Made by a program: the position numbers and the translations under genes. A stretch of 64,000 nt of DNA, from contig OZ020489.1 of assembly GCA_963971405.1 (NCBI GenBank), forward strand, positions 27,864,290-27,928,289, written 5' to 3'. This DNA comes from Psococerastis gibbosa (taxonomy: Eukaryota; Arthropoda; Insecta; Psocodea; Psocidae). The notes under the pieces were generated by a model. It searched no databases. It was not told the origin of the DNA and worked only from the letters and a program-made list of their open reading frames with translations. Shown here piece after piece: positions 46,833-57,599 of the stretch. Position 1 is the first letter of the stretch. Each line of letters starts with the position of its first letter.

Positions 46833-49800
46833 CACCTCCTGTAGAAACTTAAGGGGACAAGCCCCCTGCCTGTTGTCGGCGCTTCGGATCATTACTACCC
46901 CGTCCACTTCCTCTCCGGTTTGAATAACTATCTGAAATTAAGAAAACCACTGTTCCTAAACTGTGTACTGTACGATTCATTAGGTAGATGGTTAATTTAT
47001 TGCATTAATCAGAACATTTCCCACCGTTCACCATTATCATCATCAATAACCAGCTCCTCTTGCCGGGGTGTGAAACGTGGGCCTCCTCCCTCCACTTCTG
47101 ATTTTATATTCAACACTTCCTCTGGTACCGGTTTCACTCTTCTGTGACATCCTCAATCTGATTTCTGTATCTCTTCCTTCGTGTTCCCTCTATTTCATCC
47201 TTCAGTAATTTCCTCGCGCTCTTGCTGGCATCCATTTCGTTTACGTGCCGTCTGTAATCTGCTTCTCACCATCTTCTCCACCAACGGGTCCTTCCGCCCG
47301 GATCTCTTCTCATTACCTCATTTCTAATCCTATCCCTCTTGTTCTCTCTCACAATCACCGTTGTTAGCGTCAAACTTCAGTCCTCCGCAATATCTATCTA
47401 CTGCATACCTACAAATGTATGAAATTTTTTCTTGAGTTTGTAAACGCTTATTTTTACTACTCGCATAGGTAGGTATGTTGCTTACCTGGTCCCTAAGTAA
47501 CATGATGCCCGTCTCGCCGTCTTGTACCTGGAGGTTGTGGGTCACTTGCAGCGGTTTCTCCCCCGGCTCGAGCCTGATGACGTATTTAGAGGGAAAGTAG
47601 CCGACTCTCCCAGTGCACTTGCCCTTCCACCAGTCTGGATCTGAGCTGTCCATCACTGTTACCTTGTATCCAGCCCTGGATGAAAATAGGCATAAAATTG
47701 AACATCCCGGTATTGATCGAATTCGAAGGACTAATACGATTCACAAACATTTCATTGAACTTTTTAATTTAATTCATACGGATGTAATGACCTTAGATGT
47801 ACCATTCCGCGCAACCTTAATAGATTGCCCGATGAACTCTACAAGGTCTCTGTTCTTTTGCACATTATAACAGGTTAATTAAGTAGTCTCTTAACCATAA
47901 TAGTCTCCTTAGTAACTTTGTAAAACTTGCTGTCACTCATTGTTAAAATTAACTGTATAGTTTTACGAATAAAATTAAATTAAAAATTCGCAACCGGTTT
48001 CGGCTCACGCCATCGTCAAGATTTTTAATTTAATTTTATTCGTAAAACTATACAAAGTTAATTTTAACAATGAGTGAAGTAGTCTCTTGTCTTGGAGATG
48101 GTCTCTCAGACCATCGATCATAGCAGCAACAGGATGCATCGTGTTCGGAATGTTCACTTTGACTAGTTGCTGTAAGTCTGATGTTCCAGCCAAAGGCTGT
48201 GTTTCGACAAGCTGTCACTGTGGCCCATGGCTAATCAATAGGTACCCTAATACTCATGATTAAACCAAGATTTAACAATTTCGAATGAGAATACCCTAAT
48301 ACTCATAATGATTAAACCAAGATTTAACAATTTCGAATGAGAATTTCAAACGATGAATACTTACTTGAGATCCAACTCATCAGCATGACGAGACTTGAAA
48401 TTGTACAAGACGAGGTACAGGTTGGTAGGCAGTAGTCTGTGAGGCTTCTGTTAAAATTACGACAATAATGTTATTAAGATATAAAAACTTTCTCTTATAA
48501 CTGATACCGTACAATAATACCGTTCTAATAAAGCACAATGCACCTTCCAGAAGACAAGTCCTTCCCCACAGTTACAGTTACACTTAAGCATGACGAAGTG
48601 TCGTTCCTAGAAAACTATCGGACTATTAACATAAATAGTCAATAGACGGGTCCTAGTGGCTATTGCAGGCCTTCTTGCATAGCCGAAGTTAGAGGTTCAA
48701 GAAAACTCTGGACTTTCTAGATCCTCAAATTTCGGTTGTAATGAGGAGGTTGCCGCTTCAACCTAAGTTAGTTTAATGCCAGTATTATAAGCCATATAAA
48801 TTATAATGCTACAATAAACTAAGTGTATAGTATCAAACACCAGCGGTATTGCGGTATCTTAAGTGATAAATGTAGTTAGACATCCATATTTCAAAGCCCG
48901 GGAGACATATACATCTATAGCTACCGTAATACAAAAAAGGCTAATTACAACCACTAGGATATAAATATTGTCTTTCTGGATAAGTAGGCCTACTTTATGA
49001 TTCCTCGTACGATATAACTGATATAAGGGAATAAGGGGTCAATTTTTAAGAGCAGTCTATACATTGACAAATCGGACTGATATTTTCCTATTTCTGAAGG
49101 GTACCTAAAAAAAATGGCTCTAGTTACATTCAGTGGATGGACCTATGTAATTTTATAATTGGGAACTTTTATTGTATAGCAGCAGTCTATAGTCTACAAA
49201 ATCTAGCCATGCTAGTGGACTTCGAGGTTCCAGCCAATTATTCACAAGTTTGTACTACAAAATAAATAACATACTTAATAGGCCTAATTAAATAGGTATT
49301 GAAAAAGCATCAACTAAGGAAAGCAAGCGCTTTCTCCAAAAGGCCTACTCATTCCAAATTTTACCACATGGGTTGTAGCAGGGTTTAATTAACTTATTTA
49401 AAAGAAGCGCAAAAACGCAGGTTGTAAGACGGACAGAAGCCGGCAGCCTGAGCACTAATAATCTTTTTAATCATCCACAGCCGACAGGAGGCACTCCGGA
49501 AATGTTTCCAAGGGTGAATCGTGGTTCAGTAGGACTCGGTTATAAGATATATACCTAGGTATAGTTGGACCAAATTATCTAGTAACCAAGCTGACTCGTA
49601 TCTGTGCTGTGTTAAGTCATGCTTTCGCCTGTTTCATTACGTTAATGGTAAGCTTATATTGTCTCAGCTTGTCCATATCGCTTGTAGTCGGCGTAGGTTG
49701 ACATCGAGAACGTATACCAGTTTGCCAATGACCATAAATTCATATGGAAATAATCCAAATAATGCCCGAAATCCATGGGATCGTTGGCATTGGACAAGGG

Positions 49801-52121
49801 ACCTATGTATAAGTAGGCTTGGGTCCACAAGTAATTAAAAAAAAAAGATACCAAGGCTCTTCTTAGCCATTGGCATAACTTGAGGAAATATATTGGTTCT
49901 TGTTGGAAATATTAACTGGCAGCAGCCTGCAGACTGCAGTCCTGGAAATTTTAACGTTGTGCACCCGATTTCTACTATGCCCATGGTCGCAATGACCGTG
50001 CGTATGTTAGAGATTGCCTAAACCCGTCAGAAAGCACACATATGCTGGTCTGATGAGAGGTTCAGTTAGGGATTGTGTGAACAACTATACCATGCTGAGG
50101 CATACCCGGACAATAGCGAACCAAATAGAACTCAGTTCTGCTACCTGAACTAAGAAGTGCAACCTGAAAAGGGTCGAATTCCCACATTTTAGTTTATTTT
50201 TATTAAATAAAAGTATATAATCGCGTACAAACAATTAAATGAATGTATCCGATTAACCTCTTCAATCGCCTCACTAAGAACCTAACCTACAATAGGTATA
50301 TGTGTCGAGTTACGACACGTCTCCTCTCCGGTGTGTGGAGACTCGTACAAGTACAAGTACTCTACCACCTTGCCACCGAAGTCGCTAAATTTGCCCTTAA
50401 TCAAGGAAAAATGTCTCGAATACCAAGTAGTAGTAATATTCGGGGATTGACCCAAAAGTGGTACAACTTGCGGGCAATGTACCAATTGTGAGGTAAAATT
50501 TCAGCATGTATGTAATGTAGTTAACAACTTACAGATTATAGTTCAGACAAGAACTTGTAGCTCAGCACTTTCTCGACGAACTTTTTCCTTGAGAATATTG
50601 TATCATTTGGTCATTGACGAAAGATTCCTTTTCTAACATCGCTTTGTTTCGTTTAGCTGGCTTACTTCTCAATTTATGTACGGTATGTCTCACAAATAAA
50701 AAGTTCGGGTGTTTCCTTCTTATAACCCTTGTGAAATTTATATTAAAAAGAGACTGCCTTCTTTGTAAATAAATAAACTGCAAGCTTTTCTTATGTTTAT
50801 TTAACGCCAGATCCGCTCCCATCCACAACTGCTTGCTATAAACGGGCCTACAGGGTTTACATAGTTCCCTCCTACTTGGATCAATTCTACCTATATAAAA
50901 TCTCAAGAAGTTCTTTTATGACCGAGGTGGTGTTCTTTACTAAGTTAGTTAAATATCAATGGCACCTTATGAAGCTTCTGCGGGACCAGATTATCTTCTT
51001 TATTATCCGATTTTTTCTCTAAACCGAGTCCTACTGTACTGGAATTATTTGATATAGACCTACCTCCTCAAACTTCTAAGAGTAATCTTGTATCGATTCA
51101 CCTATAGATGGAGTGCACATAGGCGCTAGCAACACTGCAGTCGCGTTGGGAAATCCGTTATTGGAGCAAATGGGTTGATGCCCAAACAGTCTACTTCAGA
51201 ACGCTGAGCGCACCCTGAGTTGTAGAATTTCCCGGCGTGACTGCGGCACTGAAATCGCCTTTGTGCGTAGGGCGTTAGAATCATTTCCAGGTGTGCGTAC
51301 GGCAGTGGCCCAAATTTGCCCTACAACGAACGGTAGGCGTTCGCATCTAATGCCCAACGTTACATAGGCTTACGTTCTCACTATACGTGGGACTAGCATC
51401 CCTGCTTTCGGGCAGTTTCATTGCGCGCCTTCGTTTTCGCATAGCAATAGCTACTTCGAAATAACTTTTGGACTGAAACCAAAGAGAACGATATTGATAG
51501 CCTATGGGTGGTTCTAATATGATATTATTTCCAAATAACTGTTCCCCTAGATATTGAGAGCCTTGGGATGCAAATGCTATGAGAAAAACAACATTGTTGA
51601 AAATTCGTACGAAATAATTAAGTACGTAAAATTTTCTGATCGGGTATCTGATGACACTGATTCGCAAGAAAATAAAGAAATGGCAAAATTAAATGTTAGG
51701 AAATTTTCAAACAGCATATTTCCTCACAGGTAATAGGAACAGAACTCTTCTACGATTTGATATTTACAGGGAGTTAATCAACATTGGGCTTCTTAACGAA
51801 ATCTTAACCCAGGGGACTCCGTTCCCGATAGAATTTTCATACCGGAACCCACGTTTTTGAAAATGAGAAAGCTTCCGATTTTTTTTTTCTTTACATTTTG
51901 AGCAGTCCATAAAAACAAAGTTTGCCCTTCAACCGCGTGTCTTACCGGAGACGGACAAGGTGACGTGCTCGCAGAAGACAGGCTTTTCTCATTTTCGTCT
52001 GGAAGTTCCACCGAAGACATCCTCATGGTTCTAGCAGCTAACAGTCGGCGATTATGGACTGGACTCGAAGGAGCTGCCGGAATAACCATACAGTTATAAC
52101 TGGTCCTACCGCCTAGCATGG
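46830..52121 (-). CDS. stac: Stac-type SH3 adaptor protein, 3' exons (canonical form)
   Basis: Minus-strand exons: 52121-51946, 48447-48365, 47675-47486 and 46931-46830, with good GT-AG sites and matching phases (the 5' border of the first is the least certain). The product reads SSPVHNRRLLAARTMRMSS and a Ser-rich linker ending TSPCPSP. The next two exons give an SH3 domain: LYLVLYNFKSRHADELDLKA, then DPDWWKGKCTGRVGYFPSKY, then GIMLLRDQ. The last exon gives IVIQTGEEVDGVVMIRS and CPLKFLQEV, then TGA. Vertebrate STAC proteins end at the equivalent position after a second SH3-like fold. Stac proteins bind voltage-gated calcium channels in muscle and neurons. The N-terminal C1 (cysteine-rich) domain was not found and may lie upstream, beyond 52121 or outside the window. 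Confidence 0.88.
47040..47360 (-). mobile_element. LINE 3' relic in a stac intron
   Basis: Minus-strand reading includes RTRWWRRW and DYRRHVNEMDASKSARKLLK, reminiscent of the Arg-rich end of LINE ORF2 proteins. Shares blocks with 6000-6250. Confidence 0.45.
47933..48077. repeat. Hairpin with hammerhead-like loop sequence, in a stac intron
   Basis: Arms TCACTCATTGTTAAAATTAA and AATAAAATTAAATTAAAAAT pair nearly perfectly across a loop of about 33 bases. On the minus strand the loop reads TTGACGA, a 4-bp stem TGGC/GCCG around GTGA, then GAAAC, then CGGTTGC: a hammerhead-ribozyme layout with U in place of the first core C. Confidence 0.65.
48243..48343. repeat. Tandem duplication, 49/52-bp units
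   Basis: TACCCTAATACTCAT through TTCGAATGAGAA twice; the second copy has a 3-base insertion (AAT). It lies just downstream of the 48365 stac exon, inside the following intron. Confidence 0.88.
48450..50185. other. stac intron, nothing recognised
   Basis: AT-rich without open frames or clear repeats. Confidence 0.45.
50190..50385 (-). repeat. SINE-like repeat family 2
   Basis: Minus-strand copy. On that strand a tRNA-like head (GGCAAGGTGGTAGAGTAC, then ACTTGTACGAGTCTCC) is followed by GACGTGTCGTAACTCGACAC and GGATACATTCATTTAATTG. Confidence 0.7.
50900..51070. repeat. Short dispersed repeat shared with 61145-61270
   Basis: Shared blocks TGGTGTTCTTTA, GGCACCTTATGAAGCTT and GTCTACTGTA-like sequence in the same order. 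Unclassified. Confidence 0.5.
51080..51940. other. stac intron, nothing recognised
   Basis: Minus-strand open frames of about 106-114 codons near 50.6-51.7 kb have no domain and no convincing splice sites. Confidence 0.4.
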
Positions 52122-52383
52122 CTAGACACAAAAACGCTGCGACTAGCCGACAGCCTTTGTCCGGTGAAAGGTTCAAAAAAAATATTTTCGGTTGAGTGAC
52201 GACGAGGAATTGTATATTATATAGAGTCGTCGTTCTTGTATCAGGCAGGGACGGATTTGGTTTTTGTGCGGATATAGGCACTGCTCTTGTCGCGGACATT
52301 AATAATTATTGTATGTATAGGGGGGGGGGGGTGTTCACTAATAAAACCACTATTTTTTTTTAAATGCTTATAATCAAAATATG

Positions 52384-52600
52384 TAGAGTAGTGGTACGGA
52401 CTCAGATTTCCACCCGAAAGGTTGTTGGTTCGAGTCCTACACTTCCTACATTTTCTGGCCATGCTTCGGAGGGCACGTAAAGCAGGCGGTCCCGGGCTTT
52501 CTTAGTTGAGTGTAAGAGAGGGCTTTATAGCCCTAACTCCGCTAGGTTGGCTTAGTAATAGAACAAAAAAGCCCTTATTTATTTATTTATTTCATTTATT
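52384..52600 (+). repeat. tRNA-derived SINE (family 1), best copy
   Basis: Pol III A box TAGAGTAGTGG at 52384-52394 and perfect B box GGTTCGAGTCC at 52427-52437, with tRNA-like spacing. Then the body (CCATGCTTCGGAGGGCACGT, GTTGAGTGTAAGAGAGGGCT, CCCTAACTCCGCTAGGTTGG) and a TTTA-repeat tail. Copies at 5402 and 24232 align throughout. Confidence 0.9.
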
Positions 52601-52604
52601 TAAA

Positions 52605-53985
52605 ATAACCTACTTTCTTTTCCTTAACTAAAATATTATACATAATTATTTTAATTATTTTTTACATAATATGAACAAAAAAAATTCTTTGAAGTACGCA
52701 CGCGCGGATATAGGCATTTGCCTCAGTTGTCTACTGGTAAATCCGCCACTGGTATCATGTAACAATTCCGAAGCAGATTCTACAGCACCGAGTCTGTTCC
52801 ATGTAACACCAGGGGCGGGTACAGCGATATTTTTTTTGGGGGGGGGGGTCATCATCTGGGCTGCCAGAACCAATTTTTTTTTCAAAACAGGACAAGGGCC
52901 CAAAAGGCGCTTTATCTAGTCAATTTTTTTTGGGGGGAGGGGGTTATGACCCTTATGCCCGCCCCTGTGTAATACAGGTTATTTATAAGTAGCTATGATC
53001 CGAAAAAACCACAAGCCGTTACCAATTTGGGATTGGGAAAATTGTGAAAGTGCAGCCGCGTCAGCCACAATGGCATAGGCTCCTCGTAGAGGGTATCCAG
53101 TGTACAGCTTATTTTGCGAGGCTGATAGCTTATTATTTTATTCCAATATTTATTAGGTACTTACAATGCATTTTGGAGGAGCTGCTATGGCTGGAGTGTC
53201 CAGCGCTATGCTGGGCTTGGGCGCGACGCTTCTGAGCTTGTTCCGTACTCTCCGGTGAGTCCAGGGAAAGACTTTTCATCCGCAAATTTAACTTCTGCCT
53301 GCGTGGACTGTGGGGGGCTGTTAGAAGGACACACTTGTTAGTTTTCTAATTAGGACTGCTACAGGTTCTTTGGATGGGGAAAAGTAGGTACAATGACTGG
53401 TTGGTTCATAGCCTACGCTGTAGTAGGAAGAAACCGGTATCACTCGTATACCAGTACGGTAACACTCCAACTTATTCTACCCCGTTTTACGCGAATTCGG
53501 AGATACGCGGTTTTTCATTACTGGTATGCTACGAGGAAATTTTGCGGGAGAAGAAGAAAAACGTAACTCGTCAAGCAACATTGTTAGAATATATGAAGCC
53601 TTCGGCAAGAAAATAACTTCGGTTTAAGTTTCTTTATTCATAACAATGTAAACTGTTTAATTATCATACACGTTATGAAACATTTTTCTTCTAAATTATT
53701 GTTTTCTTTAAACTCTGGTCCCGATTAAACATACTTTATATGCACTGTATTTATATGCAAAGTGCAGAAAAACCTTACAGTAATAGCCTATTAGGCTACT
53801 GTACTTTTTTAAACACAAGTCTCAGTAATTGAGGCTTAACCATGTAAAAATATTATACTAAACCATACAGCATCTTCTAAACGTGCATGCATTGCCAAGT
53901 CATCATGCAGTTTAACCTATAAAAAATGAGTCAGTTTTTATACTATAGTATGTTTTCATATCACGTAGGCCTAATTATTTTAAGT
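52605..53985. other. Intergenic or intronic, no gene supported
   Basis: Contains TAAATCCGCCACTGGTATC at about 52739 and AGGGGCGGGTACAGCG at about 52812 beside G tracts, probably decayed hAT-like ends. A short plus-strand hydrophobic frame near 53166 (MHFGGAAMAGVSSAMLGLG) ending near a GTGAGT is noted but unsupported. Confidence 0.35.
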
Positions 53986-53989
53986 CTAA

Positions 53990-54300
53990 ATCGGACCCCC
54001 ACTACCAATCCGTTTTTTGTGTGTGCATAAAGTCAAATTTCAAAGGAAATGTCCCTCTTTATTTTGATTCACAGTATCTAATGTACATAACACCTTTTGG
54101 CCACAGCTTTGGAAGGCGTGGGCTTGGCCTAACATTGCAATTTTTTCATGCTTTCCAAATATTTGGCAAAACAATGTAGAGGGACACTTGTTCTTTCTAA
54201 TTATGTCTACAATTAATATTTCCTTTAAAATTGGTGCAAAAAAACGGAGAGTGGGGTGTCTGATCGTATCTCAAAAGGGTACATAAGCATTTGTTTGATA
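53990..54300. repeat. Dispersed repeat family X
   Basis: GGACCCCCACTACCAATCCG, AAGTCAAATTTCAAAGGAAA and a mirrored ATTTCCTTTAAAATTGG arrangement around GGCCACAGCTTTGG. Arms are partly inverted, so family X may itself be a long foldback element. Confidence 0.45.
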
Positions 54301-54888
54301 GACTAACTGTCAGATTCTGAGTTACGCCAGCCATTTTATAGCCATATTATAGTGTGGCCAGTTAGCCAACTTGAAAGTTCAGCTCGGACATACATAATTC
54401 GAACAGTCCCTTTTATTTTAATCTTCAAAGTTTTATTTATTTATTTAATACTTGTGTGTGTATAGAGGTGTTATTTTTATAATGGTACATGAATATCTTG
54501 GCCCTTGGGTAGGTACTATTGCTGACTACCCTATTTCAAGTGTTATAATGTAAAGTGCTTTGGCGTTGCAAGTGCATCAGCTAGACCCGCCCCATGCTCA
54601 TATTTGTCAGCAAGTGCCTGCTGGATATACCAATACTAATTTTATCTAAACGTTCAATCTTCAAATCTCATTTAAAAAAATTTCCCGACTCTGCCTATGT
54701 ACTGTTACCCTTTAAGTAGAGCTCCATATAGGTTGCCTTTCGTTTGGAAATCAATTTGACCCAGGTACCCATCTCCAAGTTACTTAAAACAGTTGCCTAT
54801 GTACCGCGATTTAACCTTTATAGGGTATGGGATTTTTTTTATTATTAATCTTCTACAAAAGTAATAAAAATGTAATTAATAATTATTG

Positions 54889-55255
54889 TACAAAAAAAAC
54901 ACGGTAAATTGACTCAAGCATACTGCGCAAGTACTATATATTACGCGATCAACCTTACAAAATGATGTATACCTACCCAAGCTCTATTGTGCTCATTTCT
55001 ATCATTTTGGCGGCGTTTCCATTGACTTCGTTTTGCAGAATGCACATGACGTTGACGTGGGGGCAGACATCATTAATAAGTCTTTAATGTCTGCTACCAC
55101 GTCAGCGTCATGTGCATTCTGCAAAACGTGTTCAATGGAAACGCCGCCTTTGTAAAATGACAGTTCGCGTAACACTTATACATCCAGGATGTCTCAGTCA
55201 ACTTGCCGTGATTTTTCTACTGTGACTTATGGCTCAACTCAGTCGTTTTATATTA
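54889..55255. repeat. Hairpin MITE (CACGGTAAATTGACTC type) interrupted by another MITE
   Basis: The left arm CACGGTAAATTGACTCAAGC, then TACTGCGCAAG, is mirrored to the right of 55148 by AGTCAACTTGCCGTGATTTT. The middle is occupied by the 55009-55148 element. An uninterrupted relative is at 57386-57594. Confidence 0.65.
55009..55148. repeat. GGCGG-type palindromic MITE with TTT target duplication
   Basis: 140 bp with TTT on each side (55006-55008 and 55149-55151). Ends GGCGGCGTTTCCATTGAC and mirror; private arm GTTTTGCAGAATGCACATGA; core GACGTGGGGGCAGACATCAT. Confidence 0.85.
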
Positions 55256-55264
55256 CGAAGTTAC

Positions 55265-55970
55265 GTAAGATAGCTGTTTTGTAAAATAAATTGAATTATT
55301 GTGAATTTTTAACTATTTAAGGAGTAAATCATGCGTATAACTGCAGATCCTAAACAAAAACCGGCTTATTCTGTTTACCTTATGTGATCACTTAAGCTAC
55401 GAAAACCTCATCTCACAAAAACAAAATTTCTTATAATTTAATGTATAAAATAGTTAAATCTACAACCATTATTAATTTTACTTTTATTACTTTGGTAATA
55501 AACTAATAAAAAATTAAAACGTGTCACATTTTGGAGTGAGCATTTTCTGTGGTTCATATCATCCCAACAGCATCATTTGAAAAGCCCAGGTAAAGACTAT
55601 AGATACAGGTGCCATCCAATATTCCTTACAGATGTACATTCCAAATGATGGTAGGACTGTGCCTTAATGTAAACTTGCAATGCACGTCTACTGGACCTAT
55701 TAACCAATCCACGGGACCGTTTACCTGTTTTGCCGATAACTTACATTTTGGTAAAATCTACTCACGCCATTTTCAGTTACTATTACCTACAGTTTAACGT
55801 GATTCTCTATAATTTCCACTAAAGCCAAGTGCATCAATCTAAATCACCATCTTCATATTACCAGAATTTATTTAAAAAAAAAAATATAGGTCTAGGACGG
55901 TAAGGACACTGAATAACAGTAGGTTTTTTTTTAAACCAAATATATAAGCCACAGTCTTCGCTTATCGTCT
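55265..55970. other. Intergenic, one decayed hairpin
   Basis: About 55563-55665 resembles the 5188 hairpin family (ATTTGAAAAGCCCAGG, ATTCCTTACAGATGTACATT). Nothing else. Confidence 0.4.
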
Positions 55971-55977
55971 ACGTATA

Positions 55978-56745
55978 GGGGAAAATCAGGTAAAGTGAGA
56001 CAGTTAGGCAAAGTGAGACCAGCCTTAAATTTCTGGACTATTGGCGGGAAATCGTCTAATGACACATAGTAGGCGACATTGGCCAATGTACGCTACACAA
56101 AGAAATATAGAGCCATTTGGTACAAATTTGATAGTGTACGATTTTTTTCCTACTTTTTACGGGTCGTATTGCAATATTTCATGTTCACTAATGTAAGCAT
56201 GGCCTTCCATATTTTATAGTTATATGTTGTCAATCATTTTTATTTAGTTTATTGGCTACTTTTACACAATTAACAGCAATACTACAACAACTGTTTATAT
56301 CTGGTCCGTGTTAGGGCAGATTGAAATCAAAAGCGCAGGTGGAGGTAAAGTGAGACATTATATGCCATATGCGAAACATCATGTGTCTCACTTTACCTGC
56401 CACTCACCTTACGGTTTTCGTAAGTTGTCTTACCCCTTTCACTCATTTATTTTGTGTGTTTTTCATTCAGAAATGCCTAATGTTTACTAGACGTCAAATC
56501 TACAATCTTGGTCAGAGCGCTCAATGTCCCGCTTTGCCTGACGTAGTAAGGTAGAGTGAGACAAGTGTCGACTTTTGCCAGAAGTGCTTATGTGCCGAAA
56601 CCTAACAAATGAATGGTGAAGCCTTCGCATCGTTGGCAGCTGATCAATCACACTATCAGTTGGCGATACAAGCAGATTCATGTTTTTTGATGAGTGAGAA
56701 ATAAAATCACAGAAATTAAATGTCTCACTTTACCTGACTTTCCCC
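55978..56745. mobile_element. Non-autonomous DNA element with TA target duplication and internal copies of its end motif
   Basis: 768 bp between TA dinucleotides (55976-55977 and 56746-56747). About 26-bp terminal inverted repeats start GGGGAAAATCAGGTAAAGTG. The motif GTAAAGTGAGAC or a close variant recurs inside, in both orientations, at about 56008, 56345, 56388 and 56550. No transposase reading. A TA duplication suits Tc1/mariner-type mobilisation. Confidence 0.8.
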
Positions 56746-56959
56746 TAACTGTTAAGTGACATAGTGCTTCTTCATTTATGACGGCCAAAAAACCCAGGTT
56801 GTACATTAGAGCCTACAATCAACGTATGTAGACACATAGGCCTACCGCATGTATCCTACTTTATATTCACATTCAAAATCAACAGAGTACCTACTCTCCT
56901 ACAGTAAGTTAATCGAATGCGCACTCTACCCAATAATGAAAAGCAATTTCCATTCATAA

Positions 56960-57227
56960 GCCGGCAATTCCACCGGCGAATTTACTTCATTTGTGATTTG
57001 AGATTTTTGTTGGTTTTGTTTTAAGGAGACTATTATGTAGATACTTAACTTATCTATTATAAATAAAAAAGTAATAATATGGTAGCAGACATCATTAATA
57101 TGTCTCTACCATATTATAACTTAATTTATAATAGATAAGTTAAGTATCAACATAATAGTCTCCTTAAAACAAAACAAACAAAAATCTCGAATCAAAATGA
57201 AGTAAATTCGCCGGTGGAATTGCCGCC
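56960..57227. repeat. GGCGG-type palindromic MITE with TAA target duplication
   Basis: 268 bp with TAA each side (56957-56959 and 57228-57230). Ends GCCGGCAATTCCACCGGCGA and mirror; private arm AATTTACTTCATTTGTGATT; centre AAGGAGACTATTATGTAGAT plus GGTAGCAGACATCATTAATA. Confidence 0.88.
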
Positions 57228-57385
57228 TAAGGACATAGGCATCAATATAAAAAGTAAATAAATAAACAATAAATGCATTGAATGATCTGTTTGTTTATTT
57301 ATTTACTTTGTTATTTCGATCTCTAATTTACCCAGTACTCCGAAAGCTTTGTGTACATTATCATCTACCGTATGGTAGATATTGT

Positions 57386-57594
57386 AAAACTACGCTGAGT
57401 TGAACCATGATCAGAAAAATCACGGTTTATACAAGTTAACTGAGGCATACTGATCAAGAGTCAGCCATCTAACAAATGATGTATACGAAAGCTCGCATCG
57501 CATATATCATTTGTAAGATGTAGCACTTCCACAGTAGTCAGTATGCCTCAGTCAGCTTACCGTACTTTTATGGCTCAATTCATCGCAGTTGTAC
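57386..57594. repeat. Hairpin MITE, uninterrupted relative of 54889
   Basis: Left arm CTGAGTTGAACCATGATCAG, ATCACGGTTTATAC and TGAGGCATACTGA; mirrored by TCAGTATGCCTCAGTCAGC, TACCGTACTTTTATGGC and TCAATTCATCGCAG. Confidence 0.7.
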
Positions 57595-57599
57595 TATAC

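Noticed and set aside
50562..50906. 114-codon minus-strand open frame in a stac intron
   Set aside because: No known domain, and the stac exons on either side join in phase without it.
53044..53260. Possible plus-strand exon (hydrophobic peptide before GTGAGT)
   Set aside because: Only about 30 codons, no acceptor and no partner exon found.
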